Source: an uncultured Clostridia bacterium (GTDB lineage Bacteria; Bacillota; Clostridia; Lachnospirales; Anaerotignaceae). Taken from it: a DNA stretch of 5,745 bases. A model generated the notes under the pieces. It searched no databases, had not been told where the DNA came from, and worked only from the letters and a program-made list of their open reading frames with translations. The DNA lies in contig CALASU010000023.1 in assembly GCA_937888765.1 (NCBI GenBank), positions 1 to 5,745 on the forward strand. The letters run 5' to 3'. The position numbers and the translations under genes were made by a program. Numbering within the stretch: the first letter of the stretch is position 1; every line of letters starts with the position of its first letter. Of the stretch, positions 1-5,141 are shown piece after piece.

Positions 1-653
1 CGAGAGAATACCTTGAAAAGAATAATAGGTTAGGCACAGAACAGACAAAGACATACGAGGATCTTGTGGCTGCAGGTGTAAAAAATACACACGCATTTGA
101 TACGATTAACCGCATCCGACAGGAAGAGAAAGCGGCGAAGAAGCGAAGCCTGATTCGTGGCAGCCTTCTGAATGGGGAGCAGAAAGCGATTCTGTACAGG
201 GACTTTATGACAGAGGAAGATAGTGCCGATGCGAAGATTCTGAAAACATTTGCGGGAACGGACCAGATCGGCGAGGTGGTGGACTGCCTGAGCTGGATGG
301 CAGAGTATGATAGTAGCATTCCCAAGAGAAGTTCCATTTTGAATTCTGGGATGAGCGACTGGGCGAAGGAGTATGTTTATCTGGAGAAGCTTGCTGATGA
401 CAAAGAGAAGGAACAGAAGAGAATTGATGCTTTCAGAAGTGCAAAAATGAAGATCGATGATTACCTGAAGATCAAGAATAAATTTTCGCAGATTGATAAA
501 AGCGTTGAGAATGACCAGAAGTACAGAACCATGAAGCAGTGGATGAAGGAGGAAGGATATTCGCAGCAGCAGTGGAATGTTGTGAATGATGCAATCGGAT
601 TCTGGATCACGATCAGGTTGAATCAGAAAAAAGCGGAAAAGACGAGATGGTAA
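1..653 (+). CDS. Helical phage-type protein, C-terminal part (5' end outside window)
   Basis: The frame is open from base 3 to a TAA at 651-653 (216 residues visible), so the true start lies left of the window; a GTG at 66 has no ribosome binding site and is only an internal valine. The product is highly charged and predicted helical, with no signal peptide or membrane segment. It seems built of diverged helical modules: about residues 17-69 (TYEDLVAAGV, then LLNGEQKAIL), a weaker one near 77-120, and one at 140-200 (RIDAFRSAKM, then GYSQQQWNVV). This style of repeat is familiar from the C-terminal regions of large structural or polyvalent proteins in clostridial prophages, so I infer a phage or mobile-element origin; I cannot name a family with certainty. 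A terminator follows 51 bp downstream. The truncated host gene to its right fits a mobile-element boundary. Confidence is high that it is coding, moderate to low on origin. Confidence 0.6.
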   Translation, partial: REYLEKNNRLGTEQTKTYEDLVAAGVKNTHAFDTINRIRQEEKAAKKRSLIRGSLLNGEQKAILYRDFMTEEDSADAKILKTFAGTDQIGEVVDCLSWMAEYDSSIPKRSSILNSGMSDWAKEYVYLEKLADDKEKEQKRIDAFRSAKMKIDDYLKIKNKFSQIDKSVENDQKYRTMKQWMKEEGYSQQQWNVVNDAIGFWITIRLNQKKAEKTRW

Positions 654-704
654 GGACATAAATGTCGCTACCATGGAAAGGGTTTCCGAAATGGAAAGAA
701 TTGG

Positions 705-740
705 AGTGGTTGTTGCAGAAAATGCAATGACCGCTTTTTT
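705..740 (+). terminator. Rho-independent terminator after the phage-type gene
   Basis: The arms are 705-717 and 723-735 around a GAAAA loop (718-722). The stem is about 13 bp including three G-U pairs, and the T-run at 735-740 supplies the release tract. It lies 51 bp after the stop codon of the left-hand gene. Confidence 0.7.
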
Positions 741-741
741 A

Positions 742-770
742 TTGTATTGATCGGAAGAAAATGATATAAT
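742..770 (+). promoter_or_regulatory. Predicted sigma-A promoter with extended -10
   Basis: TTGTAT at 742-747, a 17-bp spacer, and a perfect TATAAT at 765-770 preceded by TG at 762-763 (extended -10). Transcription would start near 777. No plausible rightward gene follows before the strong terminator at 846-881, so the promoter serves either a short RNA of about 105 nt or a gene that has been lost. It begins just past the preceding terminator. Confidence 0.55.
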
Positions 771-776
771 TATAAA

Positions 777-881
777 AACAGATTTGAAGATAGCAAGATT
801 TGTTTTTTATATGCAATACTGAAGCGTTAGATTTTAAAAGACAAAAAAAAGAAAAGTGGCTTTTCAGCCACTTTTCTTTTT
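777..881 (+). ncRNA. Possible short transcript with no evident ORF (candidate sRNA)
   Basis: The segment lies between a good extended -10 promoter and a 16-bp perfect terminator hairpin, giving a predicted RNA of roughly 105 nt. Reading frames inside it are very short and have no ribosome binding site; the one open frame starting at 800 runs through the hairpin into the antisense of the deacetylase. No known RNA family is recognised. It could equally be a leftover promoter and terminator whose gene was deleted when the neighbouring deacetylase was truncated. The boundaries are inferred from the signals only. Confidence 0.3.
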
Positions 882-1441
882 GTATCATGTGTATCGATGT
901 CCCATTGAAGTATACTGTATCCATTAGCTTGTGCGGTTTCAATTACATGGTTATCATATTCTCCGAATGGCGGGCGGAACAGATCCATTTCAATCCCTGT
1001 CAGATTCTTTACCCGTTGATGACATTCCTGCAGTTCTTTTGTAATCTGTTCGGAAGAAAGCTGACTCATATGCGGATGCGTCATGGAATGGTTGCCGAGA
1101 TCGTGTCCTGCTTTGGCAATTTTCCTGACTTCTTCAGGGTATTTATCTACCCAGTAGCCGCACAGAAAAAAAGTTGCTTTTACATCATTTTCTTCTAAAA
1201 TACGGAGCAATTCATCTGTATCATCTGCCCCCCACGCGGCGTCAAAGCTGACAGAAATTTTGGGTTCATCCGTCTGTACACAATAAATTGGAAGTTTTCT
1301 TTCTGCAGAAGCAGAAATGATATTTGCAACCTTTGCAACAGCAGGCGGAAAGGAGAGTGCTGCTGAAGCCAAAAGCAATCCTGCCAGAGCAATTCCGCCG
1401 ATCCATTTTTTTGAAATATGTATTGCTTTAAATCGTTTCAT
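827..1441 (-). CDS. Truncated polysaccharide deacetylase (NodB fold, clostridial PdaB-like)
   Basis: This 204-residue protein belongs to carbohydrate esterase family 4, which removes acetyl groups from N-acetyl sugars of peptidoglycan or related polymers outside the membrane. Basic residues 2-12 followed by a hydrophobic stretch at 13-31 form a signal anchor. Visible motifs are SFDAAWG (65-71) with the likely catalytic base D67, NHSMTHPH (117-124) with the H-x3-H metal pair H118/H122, RPPFGEY (156-162), and WDIDTHD (180-186). After that, homology stops: the final residues (KRKVAEKPLFFF...) are translated terminator hairpin, and the last NodB motif (an L-x-H strand) and roughly 50 residues are missing. 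No other frame carries them, so this is a truncation and not a frameshift. The second Asp of the classic TFDD motif is Ala, as I recall for this clostridial subgroup. The start is set by GGAGGG (1450-1455), 8 nt upstream. Probably non-functional as it stands. Confidence 0.85.
   Translation of the reverse strand: MKRFKAIHISKKWIGGIALAGLLLASAALSFPPAVAKVANIISASAERKLPIYCVQTDEPKISVSFDAAWGADDTDELLRILEENDVKATFFLCGYWVDKYPEEVRKIAKAGHDLGNHSMTHPHMSQLSSEQITKELQECHQRVKNLTGIEMDLFRPPFGEYDNHVIETAQANGYSILQWDIDTHDTKRKVAEKPLFFFLSFKI
846..881. terminator. Bidirectional terminator hairpin, perfect 16-bp stem
   Basis: The arms 846-861 and 866-881 are perfectly complementary around the tetraloop TTTC (862-865). The A-rich left end and T-rich right end give a T-tract on both strands, so it can stop transcription from the left promoter and also end the leftward deacetylase message. 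On the minus strand the hairpin lies inside the last codons of the truncated deacetylase frame, which runs through it to a TAA at 827-829. A terminator inside a reading frame is a further sign that the end of that gene is not original. Confidence 0.85.
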
Positions 1442-1449
1442 AAAGAAAT

Positions 1450-1493
1450 CCCTCCGAAACCTTTTTATTACTCAATATATTGGTTTCGCAGGG
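1450..1493 (-). promoter_or_regulatory. Hairpin masking the deacetylase ribosome binding site
   Basis: CCCTCCGAAACC (1450-1461) and GGTTTCGCAGGG (1482-1493) are complementary at 11 of 12 positions, with a 20-nt loop. On the minus-strand transcript the 3' arm contains the GGAGGG Shine-Dalgarno (1450-1455), and the 5' arm supplies the anti-Shine-Dalgarno CCCT. Folding would hide the start region of the deacetylase. There is no T-tract after it, so it is not a typical terminator for the upstream methyltransferase. The regulatory role is inferred; the pairing is directly visible. Confidence 0.5.
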
Positions 1494-1528
1494 AAAACAG
1501 AAGCAGTTTTATAACAGTATGTTACTTT

Positions 1529-2308
1529 TTACAGTCTTTGTCTTACCACTTCATACAGCAGCACCCCTGCCGCAATGGAAGCATTCAGGGATTCTGCCTG
1601 TCCGGGCATAGGGATTTTTACCCATGCATCGCACAGATCGGCGGCTTTATCAGAAAGCCCGCGGGCTTCGTTACCGATGATGAAGGCACACGCTTTCTGT
1701 AATTCTAACGCATAGGGATAGCGGTCGCCTTTCAGATGGGCGGCATACAGAGGGATGTTATGTGCTTTCAGTTGTGCAGACAGTTCGTTTAGATCGCTGT
1801 TCTGGAACACAGGCACATGAAACAGAGAACCCATGGTAGAGCGCAGAACCTTTGGATTATACAGATCTACACTGCCTTTGGAAAGGAAAACGGCATCTGC
1901 ACCGCATGCATCGGCTGTACGGATGACTGTTCCCAGATTGCCGGGGTCGTTCAACTCCTCAGCTAGCAGGAAGAAAGGGCGTTTCTTCTGAAATACAGAG
2001 TACATATCCCAATCCAGTTTTTTGCAGACGGCAAGGATACCCTGCGGATTTTCGGTATCGCAGACGGAAGCGAAAAGAGCATCAGGCAGGAGCAGGGTTT
2101 CTGCACGTTTTTCATAAACAGAAACATCCTGTTCTGCGGCAAAACTTTCGCTTACGGCGAAGCATTCAATGGGAAAATTTGCAGGAATTTCACTGATAAA
2201 GCGCAGACCCTCTGCAACGAAAACGCCTTCCTTATCTCGGTTTTTCTTTATTTTCAGTCCGTTCAAGCGTTTGATCCACTTGTTGTCACGGCTTTCGATT
2301 TTTTTCAT
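1529..2308 (-). CDS. SpoU/TrmH-family RNA 2'-O-methyltransferase
   Basis: This 259-residue protein has the usual two-part layout of RlmB/YsgA-like enzymes, which transfer a methyl group from S-adenosylmethionine to a ribose 2'-OH in rRNA or tRNA. The N-terminal substrate-binding part (about 1-105) contains SRDNKWIKRL, KKNRDKEGVFVAEG and a typical NPQGILAV end. The C-terminal knotted SPOUT domain (about 110-259) shows all three motifs: motif 1 LNDPGNLGTVIRTADACG (119-136, with N120 and R130), motif 2 IIGNEARGLS (210-219), and motif 3 IPMPGQAESLNASIAAGV (232-249). Length is normal and nothing is missing. The start at 2308 is supported by GGGAG (2319-2323), 10 nt upstream. It has its own promoter and diverges from the LUD gene; the truncated deacetylase follows 87 bp downstream and may be co-transcribed. 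The exact target nucleotide cannot be told from sequence. Confidence 0.95.
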   Translation of the reverse strand: MKKIESRDNKWIKRLNGLKIKKNRDKEGVFVAEGLRFISEIPANFPIECFAVSESFAAEQDVSVYEKRAETLLLPDALFASVCDTENPQGILAVCKKLDWDMYSVFQKKRPFFLLAEELNDPGNLGTVIRTADACGADAVFLSKGSVDLYNPKVLRSTMGSLFHVPVFQNSDLNELSAQLKAHNIPLYAAHLKGDRYPYALELQKACAFIIGNEARGLSDKAADLCDAWVKIPMPGQAESLNASIAAGVLLYEVVRQRL

Positions 2309-2341
2309 ATTGTATTCACTCCCAGTTTTTTCTCTTGTTCT

Positions 2342-2370
2342 ATCATATCTGTGAAAAGCATCCTTTGCAA
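2342..2370 (-). promoter_or_regulatory. Promoter of the RNA methyltransferase gene
   Basis: Read on the minus strand: TTGCAA (2365-2370), a 17-bp spacer, then TATGAT (2342-2347), five of six matches to the -10 consensus. It lies about 35 bp upstream of the start codon and is back to back with the LUD promoter, so the two -35 regions are only a few bases apart. Confidence 0.6.
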
Positions 2371-2400
2371 GGGGAAAATGATGCAGTGTATGGTTTTTTA

Positions 2401-2409
2401 TGGTATAAT
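2401..2409 (+). promoter_or_regulatory. Extended -10 promoter of the LUD gene
   Basis: TGGTATAAT (2401-2409) is a perfect extended -10 element; the -35 region about 17 bp upstream (near 2381-2386) is weak, as is common with extended -10 promoters. Predicted start of transcription is near 2416, giving a leader of about 26 nt that carries the AAGGAG ribosome binding site. Confidence 0.6.
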
Positions 2410-2441
2410 CAGTATAAATCTGATTGAAGGAGTGATCTTGA

Positions 2442-3077
2442 ATGACACCACAGGAAAAAAGAAAAGAATTATTGTCTGCAACATTGCTGAAAAATCTGGA
2501 AAAACGCCACTTTGAAGCATACTACTGTCCTACAGCGGCAGAAGCAGTGGAAAAAGCCCTTTCCCTGATTCCCGAAGGCAGTTCTGTGACTTGGGGCGGT
2601 TCTATGACGATCCGTGATATGGGTCTGACAAAGGCTGTCAAAGAAGGAAACTATGAAGTAATCGACAGAGATACTGCAAAAGATCCCACAGAAATGAGAG
2701 AAATGATGCGCAAGGGTCTGCTGACAGACTATTATCTGACAAGCACAAACGCGATTTCTGAAGACGGTGTTCTGGTAAATATCGACGGTACAGGCAACCG
2801 CGTGGCTTCTATCTGCTTTGGCCCTAATAACGTGATTGTGTTGTGCAGTCTGAGCAAAGTGGCACAGGATGTGGATGCGGCGATCAAAAGAGTGCGTGGG
2901 TATGTAGCTCCCGTAAACAGTATGCGTTTTATGGGCAAAACCCCCTGTGCAGTAGACGGCGTATGCCACAACTGTACATCTCCTGAATGTATCTGCAATC
3001 AGGTACTGGTAACAAGAGTCTGCCGTCCTGCGGGCAGAATCAAAGTGATTCTGATTGGCGAAGAACTGGGTTTCTAA
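2442..3077 (+). CDS. LUD-domain protein (LutC/YkgG-like) with C-terminal cysteine cluster
   Basis: This 211-residue protein has a LUD (DUF162) domain, the fold of LutC and part of LutB, proteins tied to iron-sulfur-dependent lactate oxidation. Typical elements are an N-terminal helix rich in charged residues, SVTWGGSMTIRDMGL (48-62), STNAISEDGVLVNIDGTGNR (101-120) and FGPNNVIVL (126-134). The C-terminus carries a cysteine group: C169, C175, C178, C183 and C185 (C-x5-C-x2-C-x4-C-x-C), plus C194. LutC itself has no such cluster, so this lone clostridial form may bind a metal or Fe-S cluster. No LutA or LutB partner is nearby, so a role in lactate oxidation cannot be assumed. The start at 2442 is supported by GAAGGAG (2426-2432), 9 nt upstream. 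The family call is firm; the biochemical role is unknown. Confidence 0.9.
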   Translation: MTPQEKRKELLSATLLKNLEKRHFEAYYCPTAAEAVEKALSLIPEGSSVTWGGSMTIRDMGLTKAVKEGNYEVIDRDTAKDPTEMREMMRKGLLTDYYLTSTNAISEDGVLVNIDGTGNRVASICFGPNNVIVLCSLSKVAQDVDAAIKRVRGYVAPVNSMRFMGKTPCAVDGVCHNCTSPECICNQVLVTRVCRPAGRIKVILIGEELGF

Positions 3078-3078
3078 C

Positions 3079-3162
3079 ATTAAAAAAGCATTTCGCTTTG
3101 AACCGCCCCCCAAAAGTCTAACTTTTGGGGGGGCACATTACTTGGCGAAATGCTTTTTTAAT
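3079..3162. terminator. Nested double hairpin, bidirectional terminator between LUD and tspO
   Basis: The outer stem is perfect over 18 bp (3079-3096 with 3145-3162) and contains six A on the left and six T on the right, so each strand ends in a T-tract. Inside is a second perfect 12-bp stem (3106-3117 with 3121-3132), six C-G pairs plus AAAAGT/ACTTTT with a CTA loop. Unpaired segments of 9 nt (3097-3105) and 12 nt (3133-3144) separate the stems. It starts 2 bp after the LUD stop and abuts the tspO stop at 3163, so it can end both converging genes. The two-tier layout, more elaborate than a simple terminator, suggests a small palindromic element inserted into the loop of an ordinary terminator. 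Confidence 0.85.
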
Positions 3163-3633
3163 TTAACGGTTCAGAAACCATACGGCAAAATTCAGAACAG
3201 CGGCGAAGCAGCACCACAACAGATAGGGAATCTGCAGTTTTGCGGCTGTTTTATTGACTTTGCCAAATGCCTGAATCATTCTGATAATCAGTCCGATCAG
3301 AAGCAGAAGCCAGAGAAAAGCAAAGAAATACTGATGCAGTCCAAAGAAAATGACGCTCCAGAAAAAGTTGACTGCAAGCTGTATGCCATATAAAAGCAAG
3401 GCTTTTCCTTTTTCGGGAGAGCGGGACTGCCACACCATTGCCGCACCGATCCCCATTAAGATATACAAAATCGTCCAGACAATAGGGAAAAGAGCTTCCG
3501 GCGGCGAAAAAAATGGCTTTTGCTGTGTTTCATAATAGGGCATTCCTTTTATGGTAAAAATAGCAGATAGCCCACCTACGGATAACGCAAGCAGAATCGA
3601 ACTGAGATATGGAACATATTTTTTGATTTTCAT
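3163..3633 (-). CDS. tspO: TspO/MBR family membrane protein
   Basis: This 156-residue, very hydrophobic protein has the length and five-helix layout of the TspO/MBR (translocator protein) family, which binds porphyrins and other ligands in the membrane and is linked to tetrapyrrole and stress responses. Helices lie at about 6-28, 47-68, 77-98, 101-122 and 134-154. Family marks are KPFFSPPEALFPIVW (39-53) in and after the first loop, AVNFFWSVIFFG (87-98), and the final helix PYLLWCCFAAVLNFAVWFLN (136-155). The usual Trp after the PP pair in loop 1 is replaced (PPEALF). The Shine-Dalgarno GGGTGA (3639-3644) is weak and only 5 nt from the ATG. No convincing -35/-10 pair was found. It diverges from the radical SAM gene and shares a terminator with LUD. 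The physiological ligand here is unknown. Confidence 0.93.
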   Translation of the reverse strand: MKIKKYVPYLSSILLALSVGGLSAIFTIKGMPYYETQQKPFFSPPEALFPIVWTILYILMGIGAAMVWQSRSPEKGKALLLYGIQLAVNFFWSVIFFGLHQYFFAFLWLLLLIGLIIRMIQAFGKVNKTAAKLQIPYLLWCCFAAVLNFAVWFLNR

Positions 3634-3669
3634 TTACATCACCCGTTTTATACTATGCCCATTCTATGT

Positions 3670-3684
3670 GGTTTTATGAAAACC
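3670..3684. promoter_or_regulatory. Palindrome in the tspO / radical SAM divergent region (possible operator)
   Basis: GGTTTT (3670-3675) and AAAACC (3679-3684) form a perfect inverted repeat around ATG. It sits 36 bp upstream of the tspO start codon and just upstream of the radical SAM promoter, where a regulator could control both genes. No regulator gene is visible in the window, so operator function is inference. Confidence 0.3.
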
Positions 3685-3696
3685 CTTTGCGGATAC

Positions 3697-3724
3697 TTGC
3701 ATTTTACAGCTATTCTGCTAAAAT
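3697..3724 (+). promoter_or_regulatory. Promoter of the radical SAM operon
   Basis: TTGCAT (3697-3702), a 16-bp spacer and TAAAAT (3719-3724), with TG at 3716-3717 making an extended -10. It falls inside the upstream open extension of the radical SAM frame, which supports starting that gene at 3762 and not at the ATG at 3666. Confidence 0.5.
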
Positions 3725-3749
3725 AAATAAGGAAATGTTTTTTAGAAAG

Positions 3750-3755
3750 AAGGAG
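3750..3755 (+). promoter_or_regulatory. Ribosome binding site that sets the radical SAM start
   Basis: AAGGAG lies 6 nt before ATG 3762. The longer in-frame ATG at 3666 has no comparable site and would add 32 residues of unlikely sequence encoded over the promoter. Confidence 0.8.
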
Positions 3756-3761
3756 AACGAA

Positions 3762-4916
3762 ATGGAACAGGGAATTTTTCAGATCGGGCCTATCCGTCCG
3801 CCCAGTGAAGCGAACAGCCTGCTGCTGCGTGTGACAGTGAACTGCCCTTGGAATAGATGTAAATTCTGTATGCTGTATAAGAAATACGACTTCCATACAC
3901 GTCCTGTAGAGGATGTAAAAAAGGATATCGATACAATGGCTGAAATTCGTGACCAGATCCTGGCGCACTGCAAAGACGGCGAATGGGATATGGTGGCTGT
4001 GAATCAGGAATACCAGCAGCTGACAAGCGATGATGCACGCTGGTGCTATCAGATGGTTTTCCGCTGGCTGACAGAAGGCGACAGACAGGCAATCTTCCTG
4101 CAGGATGCGAATACTCTGTGTTTAAGACCTGACTGGCTGGCAGAAATCATTCGCTATGTGCGTGTAAGACTGCCTGAAATCAAACGTATCACATCCTACG
4201 GCAGAGCGAATACGCTGGCAAAGATCAGCCCAGAGGATTACAAAATGCTGAAAGAAGCGGGGCTTGACAGAATTCACTCCGGCTATGAATCCGGTTCTGA
4301 CAAGGTACTGGCTCTGATTGAAAAGGGCTGTACACAGGAAGAACAGATCATCGGCGGCAGAAAGGTAAGAGAAGCGGGTATCGAGCTTTCTATTTATTTC
4401 ATGCCCGGCGTTGGCGGCAGAGAGCTTTCTGATGATAATGCAATCGAAACAGCAAAAGTTATCAATGCGGTAAATCCTAACTTTGTGCGTCTGCGTACAT
4501 TTGTACTGCGTACAGGTTCTCTGATGGAAGAAGTAAGGGATGCAGGCGGCTGGACAGAAGGCAGAGATATGGAAAAACTGCTGGAAATCCGCAAACTGCT
4601 GGCACATATCGACCCTGCAAAGGCTAATGGCAAGATCACAAGTGACCATATCATTAACCTGTTACAGGAAGTAAGCGGGGATATGGACACAGACCTGCCC
4701 TGGATGCTGGAATATATTGATTCTTTCCTTGCACTGCCCAAACTGGAACAGAGAAAATACCAGCTGGCACGCCGTATGGGCTTCCCTCTGGACTGGAAAC
4801 AGCTGTATCGTATGCGGGAAAGTGACCGTCTGATCATTGAAGATCTGGCAAAAAATATCGTAGATGAAGATGCATGGGAAGCAAAACTGCATACCTATAT
4901 GGATCATTATATTTAA
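3762..4916 (+). CDS. Radical SAM protein with C-x4-C-x2-C cluster motif (Elp3/COG1032-like)
   Basis: From ATG 3762 this is a 384-residue soluble enzyme. RPPSEANSLLLRVTVNC precedes the cluster motif C28-PWNR-C33-KF-C36, then MLYKKYDF. The spacing is C-x4-C-x2-C, not the common C-x3-C-x2-C, as in a group of clostridial radical SAM proteins of the COG1032/Elp3-like type. Later barrel elements are FLQDANTL (112-119), RITSYGRANTLAKIS (142-156), the Elp3-like HSGYESGSDKVLALIEKG (172-189) and FMPGVGG (213-219). No B12-binding, SPASM or other accessory domain is evident; the C-terminal 120 residues are helical. It should bind a [4Fe-4S] cluster and cleave S-adenosylmethionine, but the substrate is unknown. 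A 69-aa Cys-rich membrane protein follows after 15 bp in the same operon and may be a partner. The family is certain; the reaction is not. Confidence 0.93.
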   Translation: MEQGIFQIGPIRPPSEANSLLLRVTVNCPWNRCKFCMLYKKYDFHTRPVEDVKKDIDTMAEIRDQILAHCKDGEWDMVAVNQEYQQLTSDDARWCYQMVFRWLTEGDRQAIFLQDANTLCLRPDWLAEIIRYVRVRLPEIKRITSYGRANTLAKISPEDYKMLKEAGLDRIHSGYESGSDKVLALIEKGCTQEEQIIGGRKVREAGIELSIYFMPGVGGRELSDDNAIETAKVINAVNPNFVRLRTFVLRTGSLMEEVRDAGGWTEGRDMEKLLEIRKLLAHIDPAKANGKITSDHIINLLQEVSGDMDTDLPWMLEYIDSFLALPKLEQRKYQLARRMGFPLDWKQLYRMRESDRLIIEDLAKNIVDEDAWEAKLHTYMDHYI

Positions 4917-4931
4917 AAGGAGGCAGGAAAT

Positions 4932-5141
4932 ATGGAATTTGCAGAACTGAATATGCAGACTTTTATGACAGGGATTGTTCCTGCAATCATGATTTTCTTT
5001 CTGGTGTTTTTCAATATCAGAAAAATGCAGAAGCAGGCGAAAATCATGAAAGAAATGCATTCCTGTGATGGGAAATGTGCGGGCTGTCACAGCGGGGCAA
5101 CTTGTACTTCTGCCCAGAAAAAAGAAACAGAACTGAAATAA
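4932..5141 (+). CDS. Small single-span membrane protein with cysteine-rich tail
   Basis: This 69-residue protein has one hydrophobic helix (about 12-29, TGIVPAIMIFFLVFFNI), then a basic stretch (RKMQKQAK) that by the positive-inside rule keeps the C-terminus in the cytoplasm, and then a cysteine group C45-x3-C49-x2-C52-x5-C58 (CDGKCAGCHSGATC). The start is firm: AAGGAGG (4917-4923) lies 8 nt upstream of the ATG. The gene starts 15 bp after the radical SAM stop and is followed by a terminator, so the two form a tight operon. The layout recalls FeoB-associated Cys-rich membrane proteins, but no feoA or feoB is nearby and homology is not shown. The cluster could bind iron-sulfur or another metal, or the protein could be a partner or substrate of the radical SAM enzyme. 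Function unknown. Confidence 0.8.
   Translation: MEFAELNMQTFMTGIVPAIMIFFLVFFNIRKMQKQAKIMKEMHSCDGKCAGCHSGATCTSAQKKETELK

Noticed and set aside
30..674. Leftward 214-codon open frame opposite the phage-type gene
   Set aside because: Low-complexity Leu/Ile/Phe-rich shadow with no start signal; the plus-strand frame has the charge pattern of a real protein and a terminator after its stop.
673..700. Direct repeat ATGGAAAG and inverted GGAAA/TTTCC near the end of the phage-type gene as an att site
   Set aside because: The repeats are short, adjacent, and not found again at the deacetylase junction in this window.
800..1198. Rightward 132-codon open frame after the 742-770 promoter
   Set aside because: It runs through the terminator hairpin and then antisense to the deacetylase motifs, with no ribosome binding site.
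1514..1521. CATACTGT on the minus strand as a sporulation sigma-E -10 box for the deacetylase
   Set aside because: It resembles the -10 consensus, but no matching -35 element is visible at the required spacing.
1512..1531. TAACA/TGTTA short hairpin followed by T-run
   Set aside because: Only five A/T-rich pairs and no rightward gene ahead of it; too weak to call a terminator.
2469..3113. Long leftward open frame opposite the LUD gene
   Set aside because: It is a shadow frame: rich in His, Cys and Thr, no ribosome binding site, and overlaps a gene with clear family motifs.
3645..3660. A/T-rich TAGTATAAAA as the tspO -10 element
   Set aside because: None of the possible -10 hexamers has an acceptable -35 partner at 16-18 bp.
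3666..3761. Upstream extension of the radical SAM gene to an ATG at 3666
   Set aside because: It lacks a ribosome binding site, covers the predicted promoter, and adds 32 residues unlike the family; AAGGAG at 3750-3755 fits ATG 3762.
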